Assembly: GCA_030704615.1 (NCBI GenBank)
Contig: CM060732.1
Coordinates: 47,349,053 to 47,413,052 of the forward strand
DNA: 64,000 bases
Source of the DNA: Takakia lepidozioides
Taxonomy: Eukaryota > Streptophyta > Takakiopsida > Takakiales > Takakiaceae
Reading direction: 5' to 3'
The notes under the pieces were generated by a model that had not been told where the DNA came from, did not search any database, and saw only the letters and a list, made by a program, of their open reading frames with translations. A program made the translations under genes and the position numbers. Each line of letters starts with the position of its first letter. Position 1 is the first letter of the stretch. Shown here in pieces: positions 1-11,689 of the stretch.

Positions 1-270
1 ATCGGATGAGCCACCAGGATGGACACTGAATTACCTCTAGGATGGTTATTTTGGCCTTTTCATTCCTCCTTTATTGACTCTCATCCATACCGGATGAGTC
101 ACCATGGAAAAAAAGAATTACCTCTATGGAGGTTGCCAACAGCATCCTGTTTTTCCATCCGTACCGGTTGAAAAACTACCAGGATGATAATTTTTCATTC
201 CTCTTTTATTGACTCTTCCATACCGGATGGTCTGGTGAGGAATGATAGAATTATCTAGATGGAGGTAAGA
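1..270. repeat. Imperfect tandem repeat, period about 133 bp
   Basis: A segment beginning TTTCATTCCTC, running through a TTTATTGACTC block and a CATACCGGATG block to a TATGGAGG/GATGGAGG end, occurs near 58-133 and again near 191-265. A partial copy (GGATGAGCCACCAGGATGG) begins at the window edge. No coding potential is evident. The array probably continues to the left of the window. Confidence 0.6.
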
Positions 271-1996
271 CGCTGCCACGGATGATGTTCCCTACTTTTC
301 ATCCTGACACAAATAATCTGTCTATGGATGATATGATTATGGCCTGGAATTGATCTTTACTACCCCTAATTATGATTAATTACGGTGGAAACCCTAACCC
401 CTACCCCAAAACCTATTTTTAACCTTGTTGCAAATGAAATCCGTCAGGGTATACGGATGCGTCCTACTGTTTTTCATCCACGGATGAATAATCGGGGGAC
501 AAAAAACCCTATGTCGTCTCTCCCGCTGTCAGAAGCACGCGATGTGCTTCTGACTCCTGAGCTCGCGAGGAGAGTGTTATGGCGGACGTGCTTCGGTGGC
601 TGCCCCGTTTGTGGTGTCGTACCCATGTTGGACGAGCGCCTGGGGGGGCGCGAAGGCGGCACCTTGTCTCTCTTACAGTGGGAAACACCGCTATGAATGC
701 AGTGGCATCTTCCCTCCTCTGGCTTTTTTTGTGCTTAGCAAGGGTGCTTATGATGGGAAGTTCTCTCCCTCCTTTCTAGTGCCCTTGCGATTGTGCCTGC
801 TTTGCTTCATTGCTTATGTGCTTTGTGGAGGCGGCTTGCTGTGGGTGGTGATGGCGCATAACCATCTTCCCCAATTGCTTAAGGTGCCTTTGGAGTTTAG
901 GGATTCTCATGTTCTTATTTCTTTCTCTTGCTTTTGAGTTTCTTAGTTGACATCGATGACAAGTGTGAGGGTCTGTGATTCACCTGGGGTTCCACAATCC
1001 TCACTAACCTGTTGGTTTTTGTGGGGGCTTGTGATGGGACCAGGTGAGGATCCTCACCTACTTTGAAGTTTCTTGAGCATGCAGATTGGGATATGGGCTG
1101 AGGAGACCTATGGGTTTGTGCGCTGTGAGGTGGCTGCTGCCTGCAGCCCCGATTTCAACCCGACTGCCCCTGGCTTGACATGCTACAGCCTGCGTACTGG
1201 CCTTTGTCGTTCTGCCGCCGATGTGCAGCTTGGCTTGACTGGCCTGTTTCCTGAGGCTTGCATACAAACCATACCCTACCTTTTGATCTTTGACAGCAAA
1301 ACCTGTGGATTATTAAGCTAGGTTGTAAGTTCTTTTGGCCAAAGAGGATCGATCTGGTTTTTGGTGGTATGTTTTTGGCGGTTTTGGGTATCTATGGACC
1401 TGGTGGCCTTGAAGTTTAAGGCGGCAGCCTGGTAGGGACTGCCCTGCTCCTTTTCAGGCCCGCTTCTGATGTGTATTAGATCATAGTAAGGTGTTCTTTG
1501 CATGTCTTAGCATGGAACTCTTGAAGGATGAGGATGGTAAGCTGCAATGGGATCCTACCTATAGTTTTGGATCTGTCATGACATCGGGCCTATGACCTGC
1601 AATCTGGTTTTTTATATACAAAAGAGGCTGGATCTCGGCTGTTCATGCTGCTTGTCGGTACAAGTCTTGAACCTGCAATTCGACAGACTGCATTCACATT
1701 CCCTTGATACCTTGTATGATCACATGTCTCGGGGTGAATACAAATGATATGGAATCTATTTCATCTTGCTCAAGATGGACTGCTTGGTGGCATACTGAGA
1801 TTCTGACAAACTGCAGGCTGGTCCTTATGCCTTGGCTGATGCATGACCTGCCATAATTAATGGCTGAAATGGTAAGCTGCTGGTATATGTACAAGCTGAA
1901 CCAAGAGGCCTTGCAGCCTACACAAGGACAACAATATCTTATCTTGTCCCACACAAGAACAAACCCCGCCCTCCCACCCTGTTTTGTCTTGGATGA
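271..1996. other. No gene recognised
   Basis: Only short ORFs (up to about 113 aa) in all frames, none with a recognisable motif. Composition is mixed, without obvious tandem structure. It may include the left flank or terminus of the piggyBac copy that follows, but I could not find matching inverted termini with TTAA at both ends. Confidence 0.5.
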
Positions 1997-3433
1997 TTGG
2001 GTGGTGTCTTTTGGGATGATTTGACATGTGATAGAGAGAATTTTTTTGGCCCTACATCTGGGCCTCTTTTGGGCAACATGAGAGAGACATGTCCTGCTGT
2101 GCTTTTTTTTTCAAGTTATTCTGGTCCACTGCAACGTTGCTTCGAACCTGGATTAGCGTGTGTTTGTTTATGGGGATAAAGAGGCTGCCGAACAACCGCT
2201 GCTATTGGCAGCAGAGTGAGGTATTCTGTGCATGCCCTGTGATTAGAAAGGTTATGACAAGAGATCGTTATGAAGAAATTTTGCGTTGCTTGCATTTGGT
2301 GGATAACTCAACGCTGGTGATCGATCTTAGCAGTGAGCTGCATTCAACAAGATTGGCAAAGTTAGGTGGGCTTGTGCAGAAATTGCTAGTGCCTGCAAAT
2401 GTCATTGGAACTTGCACAAACTACTGACTGTTGATAAGATCATGATAAGGTACAAGGGAAAATATTGTGACATACGACAATATATAATGCCTAAGAAGCC
2501 AGTGAAGTGGGGCATAAAAGTGTGGGCCCTTGCAGATACTGTCAGTAGCTATGTGTACGATTCCGGTGTATATTGTGGCAAGAACGGGGGCCTTAATGAG
2601 GGCATGAGGGAGAAGTCTGGCAAAGGTGAGGGATACGATGTGGTCACTCGGCTAGTCTCCATTGCATGGGCTCGGCCATGTGGTGGTAACTGACAATTAC
2701 TTCATATCACCAGTACAGTTGCTGTATGATATGGCTTTGCTTGGGACATGGGCCACTGGCACTGTCAGGCTCAATAGAAAGGGGTTGCCCCCTTCCTTGA
2801 CTTGCTTGTGCAAATCCAAGACTGCCAAGCAAGGGGACACTTGGTGGCAAATGCAAGTTGCTGCTTGTTTGTGGTAGGATAAGAAAGGCGTGTTCATGGT
2901 GTCATCCGCATCTCAGCTAGCATTAGGCCCCAATTCACCTGTGACGGTCAGAAGGTTTGTGGGGAATGCCAGGGTGCAAGTGCCTTCTATTCCAATGCAT
3001 GTTCAGTACCAAACTTACATGCGTGGTGTAGATGTCCAGGACCAGTTGCGAGGTGCATATAGCATGTAGCTGAAGACTCACAAATGGTGGCATAGAGTGT
3101 TGTTTTTCTTTTGGGACACCACGATTGTCAATTCTTATCTCTTGCATGTCTCTCACATGCGTTGGATGGGGTTGTGTGGGATGACCCATCTTGAGTTTTT
3201 GTTGGCCTTGGCACACAGTCTCACGTCAACTACCCAGATTTGTTGTGCGTCCGATTCATGCAACAGTGTTGACGACCTCGCCAAGTTCCCGCTGGCGTTC
3301 CTCTTTGCACAGTCCACTTCGTCGTGTGTGCACTTAATGTGGGCTGCGTACCCATTACTTTTGTCCCCAGTGTGATAATGCATTCCTGATAGCTGAAGGA
3401 GCAGGGATAGAGTGTGGGTCCAGATTCATCTAA
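1997..3433 (+). pseudogene. piggyBac-family transposase, degenerate
   Basis: Conceptual translation across three frames gives a recognisable piggyBac transposase (DDE_Tnp_1_7 type). In order: an N-terminal FFGPTSGP block; a segment with KRLPNN-YW and VMTRDRYEEILRCLH (about 2160-2310); LLTVDKIMIRYKG followed by MPKKPVKWGIKVWALAD (about 2415-2540); VVVTDNYF and GTVRLNRKGLP (about 2685-2800); GVDVQDQLRGAYS then KWWHRVLFFFWD (about 3025-3120). The Asp residues in TVDK, TDNYF and GVDVQDQ match the three catalytic aspartates of the family. The C-terminal cysteine-rich finger is still visible at about 3330-3390 (CGLRTHYFCPQC). Breaks: a frameshift near 2412, another near 2660, an in-frame TAG after GAYSM (about 3066) and a shift near 3340. 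It cannot make a full protein as assembled. piggyBac transposases are not a usual component of flowering-plant genomes. Confidence 0.88.
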
Positions 3434-4966
3434 GAGGGCCGGATTTCCGACGGAGTTAGCACTTGTGGGTTATGTTGGTATCTCCCAGAAGTGCATTCTG
3501 GGTTTTAACAAGGTATAATTTTGCTTGTTCATATTACACGTCTGTGCCTACTTTTGTCAAGAGGTTGTAGAGGACACTTTGTTGCCTCTTAATCGTAGCT
3601 CATTGTACTGCAGAATCGCGGTGGTGAGATCTCTCGATGCCTGCGAACCAATGATTTGCAGGGGTTCCGAAAGTATGAAAGTATTAAGAAGACATTGTTG
3701 CATGAGTTGGTAATTTGATTCTCCCGGGCTTGGATACTTGCTAGTTGTTTGATGAGTGCCATTGACAATATTATAGTTTTGGCGATAATTAGATCAAATC
3801 CTTGAGGGATTGAATCTACATTTTTGCATGTAGTGCTTAGCAATATCGCGCTTGGAACAATGAAGTATATTTTGGGAATATATTTAGGCAGACTTGTTTG
3901 AACACCATGTCACTGTCTGATGTATGAACATCTTTCGAAGGTGAAATGTCTTCTGAGGTTGTGTTGTGGTGTTTCTATGGATGGCATGTCTGATTGTAGG
4001 ACCGTGTCTTTCATATTGTATCATATTGTTGCTTATGCTAGTCTATGCAACAGGGTTGGTGGTAGAATCTTTCTTTGCAACTACGGGATGGGGGGTCGAT
4101 TTTTTGGTCATTGGAAGATTAATGCATGCTCTATTTCCCTAAAAAGGGGGGGGGGTGTCTCTTTGTATAGAGGGCCTGTCCTCTTTGCCAATCGATGTGC
4201 TTATGAGAGCTCCACATGGTTTGTTTAATTTAAATTAAATATTATTTAATAAATTATATGACCTATACTTGTCAGTCACACCTGCTCCAACAAGACCACG
4301 TGTAGTGTTGTAGTGATATAGTCATACCCATAGTTGTGTACTACTCCACTGCACCATCAGGCAACCATCAGGCAATGATCTCACATGTCACGCAGATGCC
4401 TCTCCATGTAGATGCTACATGTCACATCCGGGGGATCACACGTGTCATGGAGATGCCTGCATCTCCATGTAGGCGCTCTGCTGTAGTGATGTAGTTGTAA
4501 CTGCAGTCATAACATTGAGTCGTGTACCAAACCCTACATCAGTATGCGTCGATGGGCAAGTGCCACGTCCTCAGCGACGACCATGACTTCGCATTTATCA
4601 CTCTGTAGTGATGGTAGAACTGACATAGTTTTTTTCACTGCAAAGTGATGTAATCATAAAAGCACTTATCATTGCAAATGCAGTGATATCCGTAGTCATA
4701 AAAATGTTAATGTGTACTAGTGACCATAAATTACGCATGCTTAGTCAAGAGTCTTCCTTCTATATAAACAAATTCACTAATCGTAAGTAGAAATATGGTT
4801 TTTGAAATCACATCAACGAGTATAGAGGAGGAAGAAGATTTTTGCTGAAGCAAGGGTAATTTATAATGCTACTTAACCCTTAAGGGCCCGCCATTGGACA
4901 AATTTCAGCCCCCAGAAAATTAGTAACCTATGGTGAGTAAATTGAGGCTACACACCGAAACGGCCC
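3434..4966. other. No gene recognised; AT-rich with short local repeats
   Basis: No credible coding region. A 10-G run lies at 4146-4155. Between about 4370 and 4480 the phrases CATGTCACGCAGATGCC and CATGTAGATGC recur in variant form, and GTAGTGATGTAG-type motifs recur from 4290 to 4680. These look like local duplications, not genes. Confidence 0.45.
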
Positions 4967-4986
4967 TTAACCCCTAAACGACGAGA
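4967..4986. mobile_element. Candidate piggyBac-type terminus (TTAA plus CCCCTAAACGACGAG)
   Basis: TTAA is followed by CCCCTAAACGACGAG. The reverse complement of the sequence before a TTAA at about 19,457 reads CCCCTAAATGACGAG, 14 of 15 identical. Inverted CCC...GGG ends flanked by TTAA are the hallmark of piggyBac elements. The two ends are too far apart for one simple small element, and no partner was found nearby, so this is tentative. Confidence 0.3.
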
Positions 4987-5313
4987 GCTATTTTTGGACA
5001 AAAGCTGGGTTCACCCTGACAGGAAAGGCTGTATCTGCCTACCCCCATCCATGTATGGATGAACCGTTGAAACTTGTCTTTATCTAGTACATGCACAAGC
5101 ATCCCAAATCCCAGCAAATTTGACCGTTCCATTTGGGATATTACAGCAAAAAGTGAGGGCCATTTTGTACAAAAATCCAAAAAGTGTCCCAAAACTGCAC
5201 TTTGACCAAGCTTGTAGGCAATGTTGCAAAATTTTCCAGGGCAAATGCCCTCCATATTCATTTACCTCCTCACATCCCCAGGCACTGTCAAAATTTCAGG
5301 ACAATCCGACAAG

Positions 5314-5317
<4 letters not shown>

Positions 5318-5345
<28 letters not shown>
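5318..5345. repeat. Homopolymer of 28 G
   Basis: An uninterrupted G run sits in otherwise mixed-composition non-coding DNA. It is one of eight G or C runs of at least 10 in the window. A run this long could form G-quadruplex structures, but could also be a sequencing or assembly artefact. Confidence 0.9.
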
Positions 5346-8164
5346 TTTTGCTTTGTATATGAATGGGGGTAGGCCTACAATTGAGAGTTTCCAAAGTATA
5401 TCATGGAGGTCCCATGCTCACTAGAAATTGTGGGTCAAATCTAAATTGCAACGGTCAATCTATGCAGTGGCATCTTTCAAAGCACCCTGCCCAAAAACTA
5501 GCATGTGGATCAAAATTGCCCCTCAAATGGAGCTTTCAATGACTTTTCCGGCTGAAGTCCAAGTCAGGATTATGGCAGCCGGAATTGCATGTGATTCAGG
5601 CAACGTTTTCCAGGCCCATGTCGTTCTCTCCCACATTTTCACAGGGCCATCTCATTCCAACCTTGCCGATGGACGGCCCCCTGGAATTTTGGCCTGGCCG
5701 CTCATGCACCTGAGTGCAACTGCCACTCAACTACATGCTTCATTGTCTTGGGACTGCTTCAACTACCACCTCCCCATGAACTACACATGCGCAAGAAGAC
5801 CGCCAATACACCCACGCGACCCTTACTATGAACTGAGGGGGAATTGAACCCCCTAATTTGCCCTCATCTGCAGACAGTCCCCCCCAAAGCAACACACACA
5901 CACACCCACACACTCTCGTGAGCCTGGGTGAAAGCAAGCTACGGTGGCTAGAAAAAGTCCACTGTGTGGCATACACAAGAAGTCCCAAGGTTTTTTAGAG
6001 TTTTGATTTGATGATTATGGAAAAAATGTAGTCGCTAGATTCATCCATGTTGAAAGATATGAACCATCTAAAATTGACAGTAGCAGACACTATGACATTA
6101 TTTCTATTTTTCCTAGTACAAGCTATTATTTTTATTTTCTTATTTTATTTCCTATATTTAATATTTTTGTTATATCGCATAGTGGGACTCGGCTACTCTT
6201 CATCTACATGAAATGTATCTTTTAGTGAAGCAAGTCCATTGTTTTACTTGTTTCCGTGCATTCATGTACTTTGGCAAAAATCAGTTTTTCGAACTCACAA
6301 TGATATATAGAAATAAGATATTTTATTATTATTATTATTATTTAGGACTTTAGTATCTTAAAGAGTAGAGCAATACTAATATGAGTTCCTTTTATCATAT
6401 TTATTTTCTATAGTGAGTGCAAAAAATCCATAAGAAGTCTTTTTATGGATTGTGACACTGCGTATGCAATTTTCTAAAGTCCATTACTTCGATTATAGTT
6501 TGTAGTAGTTGGAAACATAAGAGTAAGTCCCATTTCATCATTGTAATAAAACTTTGTCTCTAAGGTACAATTGAATCATTGTTGTGACACAAAATGTAGA
6601 CACCGTAGTTTGCTTTCACCCGCCTATCCACCATGTCTGAAGACCAGCGTAGCAGCAAATACCTGCAGATGCGATTCTTTCGGACTACACACACACGCAC
6701 ACACGAGTTTGAGTACCATCCACAAGCATGTCCAAAACCGACAGAGCAATTAACAGGCCCAGTTCACCGACCTCGGACGAGATGTGCTTCACGGCAACAA
6801 GAACCTATCCATGCTTATGCACGAATCATGCATACACCATTGCCTTGTTGCTAGTAGCTAACAATGGTCCAACCTAGATTTTTTCTAAGAAACGCCCTAC
6901 TCAACTTATCACAATGGTTCCTATGCTCAATGACATATGCTACTCCTTGTAATCCAACAAGCATTCACGTTTTTGCCTCCATTGCCCCACCATTGACTGG
7001 GGTCAGAAAAGTATTCATTCCATAGCTTCTCCTCGTCTCTGTTTACTTGTTTATGGATACTTTCCTGTGTCACATGGGCAGTATCATGTCAAAGTCACTC
7101 CAAACTATCAAAGATTCAGTCAACCAGCTGTAGTGTGAATGCAGTGGGGGCAATTTAGAACTTTAATGTTGATCATTGAGTTGTTTGTATTCAAGAGAGG
7201 GACCCAGTACCAGTGTGAAAAGGATTAAGTCGTGCCCAGTGGGTTTTTCATTCATTGGATAAACGAATTTCTCTCGATGGATGGATGTGTTTTCATTGTC
7301 ATCGCGGATGCAATATCGGGGAAGCCCTGAGAGTGCTGCGGGCAAGGGAGTGAGCAGGGGCAGTGTGTAGAAGGTGACTTAAGCACATTATGCTTGTCTT
7401 GATTTGCCATGAAGCATGATTAGAAGTAATGAAGGGTGAGGGGAGACACATGGGAGGTAGCATTGTAACCTGTGCAGTTGCCAGAAGAGGAGAAGCGGTG
7501 CCGTCGTTACTATAATGAGTGATAATTTAGGGCTCGCTGGAAGATAATCTTGCGAAGAGGCAGCTTGGTAATGTGTGCTCAGGGTAGGGTAGATGAAGGG
7601 AGGCGGTGCAGTGATTGCTCTGGTGCTTTGAGAAATGGGAATTGTTGCAGGATAGTTCAGCAGGGGGGCATGCTGGAGGATACAACTTGATAATATGTGT
7701 TCAATCCAGAAGAGGAGAGGCGTTGCAGTCATTGCTTTGATGTCCAGAAGTGTGGGAATTGCGGGGAAGCAGCAGCCTGATACCATGTACTGCAGACGGA
7801 GAGTATGAAACTTAGGCCTACGGAGAGATGAAGGGAGCAGTAGGGAAGACGATTGTAGCTAGGAAGAGGGCGGTGTGCCACAGAAACTTGTGTGGTCAAA
7901 TTGTGAATATTATCCTAGGGTAAGAGGGCAGTAATGAAGGGAAGGAAGGAGCTGTTAGCAATGACAGAGTGTCACTGCCAGTAGAAGGGGCAGGTCTTGA
8001 TGAGCTCTTGAGTTTAGTTTTAATGTAGGATGGGAAACTACGGCAATAGAACGATCTGTAAGTAAGATCTTTGTTTCAAAGAGCGTCGGTGCATGCAAGT
8101 GATAGCAGACACTAGGGCAGCAGCTTCCAAGAAGGGTGCCAATTCGGGCAGCAGGCCCACCTGT
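5346..8164. other. Non-coding region with microsatellites
   Basis: No gene recognised. It holds a short (CA)n-like tract near 5890-5912, an (ATT)n tract near 6325-6345, an (AC)n-like tract near 6685-6705 and one copy of a dispersed repeat (6965-7140, listed separately). ORFs of up to 139 aa (for example 5428-5847, plus) have no recognisable features and are not supported. Confidence 0.5.
6965..7140. repeat. Dispersed repeat R, copy 1
   Basis: This stretch, beginning near TTTTTGCCTCCATTGCCCCACCATTGACTGG and running through the TTCTCCTCGTCTCTG and CAAAGTCACTCCAAACTATC blocks, recurs at 11690-11830, 12355-12570, 12590-12790 and 55720-55900. Two copies directly adjoin PPR fragments, so R is probably flanking or intronic sequence duplicated along with PPR gene pieces. 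No coding potential of its own. Confidence 0.65.
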
Positions 8165-8770
8165 GCTGAAAAATGAAAAATGGTGGCGGACATTGCCCTA
8201 CAGACATGTGTTAAAAAATGAACAATAATGGCGGGCCCTACAGACGTGCTAAAAAATGAAAAAGAGTGGCGGGAGATTGCCCTACAGACGTGCTAAAAAA
8301 TGAACAATAATGGCGGGAGATTGCCCTACACACGTGCTAAAAAATGAAGAATGGTGGCCGGACATTGCCCTACACACGAGCTAAAAAATGATCAATAATG
8401 GCGGGACATTGCCCTACAGACATGTGCTAAAAAATGAAAAAGCGTGGCGGGACATTGCCCTACAGACATGTGCTAAAAAATGAAAAAGAGTGGTGGGACA
8501 TTGCCCTACAGACGTGCTAAAAAATGAAAAATAATGACGGGACATTGCCCTACAGACGTGCTAAAAAATGAAAAAGAGTGGCGGGACATTGCCCTACAGA
8601 CATGTGCTAAAAAATGATAAATATTGGCGAGACATTGCCCTACATACATGTGCTAAAAATTGAAGAATGGTAGCCGGACATTGCCCTACATGTGCTAAAA
8701 AATAAAGAATGGTGGCAGGAGATTTCCCTACAGACATGTGCTAAAAAATGAAAAAGAGTGGCGGGCCCTT
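8165..8770. repeat. Minisatellite, about 14 units of about 45 bp
   Basis: Units follow the pattern GTGCTAAAAAATGA, then AAAAGAGTGG or ACAATAATGG, then CGGGACATTGCCCTACAGAC, with some ending CATGT. Unit length varies between about 37 and 52 bp and units differ by substitutions. There are no spacers between units, so it is an ordinary minisatellite and not a CRISPR array. A possible coincidence with a transposon interior could not be tested. Confidence 0.85.
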
Positions 8771-8821
8771 TGGGCTGGACATGCCTTGAACCTTGAAGTG
8801 TACGTGAGCACGGCTTGAGCA

Positions 8822-8877
8822 CAACCCGCGGTCATAGGGGTTAAATGATTTCAAACCGCGGTCATAGGGGTTACATG
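8822..8877 (+). repeat. Short tandem duplication
   Basis: The phrase AACCGCGGTCATAGGGGTTA occurs twice about 30 bp apart (about 8826 and 8853). The first copy ends in GGGGTTAA, which resembles a piggyBac-type right end, but the second copy carries TTAC and no left partner was found. Confidence 0.5.
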
Positions 8878-10311
8878 TTAACAGGCACGGTGCATATGAG
8901 TACCTTCAGATTTATTTTCTCAGTGCGAAATAACTTTTCAAGGGCTTAAACTGCTAATACCGGACTGAAAACCACGATTTTTGTTTTTCTGGGGTTGACC
9001 TGCAATGAATAGTCTTTATAACATCGTAATTGTTCGCATAATGTGAGGAACCCCACGCCCATAGGGTAACATGTTTATCGTGTATAGGTGTTACTTGTTT
9101 CTTAAGTGATGTTGTGAGGGCCTATCTGAGCAGTTAAAAAAAGTTTCGCAAAGTTTTTAGTTTCTCAATTTTAGTTTCGCTGGAGAATATTCGAATGGCA
9201 TCTATAGAATATACTGATTATTCCCTTGTGCTCACGTGAGAATGCTCACACGCTACCCAACCTCGAAGAAGTGTGCACCAACCCAACTTCATACCTATAC
9301 CATATGTATAGTCATTGTTTTTGCCCATAATGCGGGTATTGCATGGGTATTGCCTCTGTCAATACCAGCCTCTGTAGGGTATTGACCTAGGTATTGGAAT
9401 TGTCAATACCAAGCGATTCGGTTATTAACCCTAGTATTAGAGCCGATACTGCCCCACACGAGGGGCATTACCCTATGTAAAGAACTGCCACAATTTTTTT
9501 TATAAAAATTAATGTCCAGTGCATTCTGCATTTCGGAATGCACTCGAGGGAGCTGATGGGGTGCATTCCGAAATACAGAATGCACCGCGATGAATTCTGC
9601 TTTTTAACGGCACAATAAATACAAAGAAATTTTTGGGGCAATGCTTTACGCTTAGAAAGGGGTGTCAGAAAATTGTATGACGTATGGGGGGTAACCTCAC
9701 ACGAAGTGTGCGCAAGGAATTCTAGAGAGCTTGACAATGTCATGGAGGTCCACACATTTGGGCAGTAGATGGCCCATGGTCCGCAAGGGAACTTAATTTT
9801 ACGAAAAAGTCTGTTGATTGGGAATTGAAACATTTTTATTCTACAAAAACATAACGTCGATCAGGGATGGAACCCAGAGTTAATTTTATTGTCTTGATAA
9901 AATATAATCTTCTGCTTTGGGATTCATTTGCTTTGGATTGTGCCTACAAGACTGCACAGTTGGCCAGGAGATGCGTGGAACTTGCCCCTGAGTTAAGCCC
10001 CACGATGAGCAGCATAGCAATGACCCTCCAACAATTTTTTGCGAAGTCTCGGGAATGGGAGGACAAAATGTCAGCATTGAAGGGCTTCATAACCAGTTCA
10101 ATCCAGGCACGCTGAGATTTCTCCGGTAATTTTTGGAGAGGGAGGGCCAAACCCGTTCAGCCGTGGTGCCGAACATAGTGCAGTATTGTTGTTCTGACAA
10201 GAGAGGGGGGTCTCATTCCTAAATTTCATGCTGCAGAAGCAGCATGGCACAACCATCACCGGTATGAGCACAGTATTTGGCTAAAACTGAAACTGAAGGG
10301 CAGCTCGTCTA
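8878..10311. other. No gene recognised; one strong inverted repeat
   Basis: Intergenic DNA with scattered GGTATTG/CAATACC motifs near 9330-9420 and the hairpin listed at 9519-9585. The ORF at 9867-10115 (82 aa, plus) has no recognisable domain. It lies upstream of LINE debris and could be part of it, which I could not support. Confidence 0.4.
9519..9585. repeat. 25-bp inverted repeat with 17-nt loop
   Basis: The left arm 9519-9543 begins GTGCATTCTGCATTTCGG and ends GAATGCAC. The right arm 9561-9585 is its reverse complement with one mismatch. Each arm is itself partly palindromic (GTGCATTC...GAATGCAC). No T-tract or gene context suggests a terminator. A foldback remnant of a small transposon is possible. 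Confidence 0.75.
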
Positions 10312-11025
10312 TTGACCAAACACCAACAGGGGTATGGGGCAGGAAACATTGGGACAATGAGTAGTGATAGGGCTGAAATAGGCATGAAATCCAATCAACA
10401 AAACATATTAGTGGGGCTGGTGGATTCAGCAGCTTTGTCTCATGGGTTGTCCTCTCCTCAGACAACTCTTGCTTTGGACAAAAAGTTTCCGTCAGTTGGT
10501 CATGGTGTAGAAAACAATGCAGCGATGAGTATAAGCTACAGGGCTAAACAACTCATCAAATCCAATCAACTGTCTCAATCAGGGAGACTGGTAGATGTAG
10601 CAGATTTGTCTCGTGGATTGCCTTCTCTTCAGACAACTCTACATTTCAACAAAGACTTTCCATCATCTATGCTTGGCGCAAATGGAAATGCAACAATCAA
10701 ATCAAATCAATTTTTGCAATTAGCAAGACTGATGGATGCAGCAGCTTCATCTTGCGGGTTGCCCTCTCTTCAGACAGCTCTACACTTGAACAAAAAAAAT
10801 CCGTCAACTGTGAACGGGACAGGTGGGAATAATCGCACCCAAAATGAAAAGATAATCAATTACAATGAACCATCACAATCGATGAGGTTGGTGGACACAG
10901 CAGCTTCATCCCGTGTGTGGCCCTCTCTTCAGGCAGCTCTACATGTGAACAGAAACTTTCAATCAGAGTTTAAACTCAGGGTGGGGAAGCCTACCTTTCA
11001 ACAATACACAGATGCAGGCACCTGA
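10312..11025 (+). CDS. ORF with four tandem internal repeats, unknown
   Basis: A 237-aa open frame made largely of four imperfect repeats of roughly 50-60 residues. A loose consensus is R-LVDAA-SRGLPSLQTALHLNK with an FPS-like end; the variants appear as SHGLSSPQTTLALDKKFPS, SRGLPSLQTTLHFNKDFPS, SCGLPSLQTALHLNKKNPS and SRVWPSLQAALHVNRNFQS. The last fifteen or so residues (FKLRVGKPTFQQ) resemble the start of a LINE zinc-knuckle segment seen on the minus strand at about 18.2 kb, and the frame runs into LINE debris. The repeats may therefore be an expansion inside a decayed LINE ORF and not a host gene. The start codon is nominal, as no promoter is visible. Confidence 0.35.
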   Translation: MTKHQQGYGAGNIGTMSSDRAEIGMKSNQQNILVGLVDSAALSHGLSSPQTTLALDKKFPSVGHGVENNAAMSISYRAKQLIKSNQLSQSGRLVDVADLSRGLPSLQTTLHFNKDFPSSMLGANGNATIKSNQFLQLARLMDAAASSCGLPSLQTALHLNKKNPSTVNGTGGNNRTQNEKIINYNEPSQSMRLVDTAASSRVWPSLQAALHVNRNFQSEFKLRVGKPTFQQYTDAGT

Positions 11026-11390
11026 TGACAGTATTTATTTTCTGTTACACTGTCCAAGATATTCTCACCAGAGAGTGACTCTTAAATCAAGAACATCAAG
11101 AACATTGTCCCTGCACCTCTGCTCGGCGACTTTGAACTTTTTGAGGCTGAGCCTAAAGCCGTGGCCCTGTTGGGATCTAATTGTCGGGCAGATCATTGTC
11201 GGGCAGGCCACACACATCAGGTTGATGCAACGTGAAGGGCTCTCTAGAGCTAATTGTCTATACCATGGTAAATCTCACTATCAAAGTGAGCCCCTCACAA
11301 ATGAACTATCAGGTCCCTTTAGTTCTGCCCAAAGTCGGTGTGGGGTCTATGACCACAAGTCTGCAGCAAACAACATCTTATGAGTAAATT
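10963..11390 (+). pseudogene. LINE reverse-transcriptase C-terminal fragment
   Basis: After a frameshift near 11,012 the reading continues as DDSIYFLLHCPRYSHQR, which fits the H-x-x-x-C end of a zf-RVT zinc-binding domain, as found at the C-terminus of plant LINE polyproteins. The next segment (LYHGKSHYQSEPLT) matches the minus-strand fragment near 17.8 kb (IYEGKSYYQRQPLT), so the two are copies of one LINE family. The Cys pair that normally begins the finger is missing here. It is disrupted and truncated. Confidence 0.6.
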
Positions 11391-11689
11391 CTCTACATAT
11401 GGTTATGAGGGCAGTGCACTAGCTTGCCTACCAGCTGGGTGTTTTGAGCATCCACACCTCTGAGCCTGCATGAGTGGAATACTCCTATTCATTTGCTATG
11501 ATAGTGGGCAGTGTTGGTTGGTCATTCACCAAAAGATGGGAGTTGGTCATGGTTGAGGTGCCTGATTTTATCAATTGTGCCGTTGCAGCTACGGCCTTTA
11601 GTTGACCATCTATCCATGGAGGTTTCTGGTAGCTATTGATCCACTAGTTCATATGCTCAATTGCATCTGCTACTCTCTCTAATCCAACA

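Noticed and set aside
5428-5847. 139-aa plus-strand ORF
   Set aside because: No motif, no promoter context, and surrounded by repeat-like DNA.
8165-8770. CRISPR-like regular repeats
   Set aside because: Contiguous minisatellite units without unique spacers.
4967-8850. Single piggyBac element ending at the TTAA near 8845
   Set aside because: Only CCCCTA is shared between the ends, which is too little for terminal inverted repeats.
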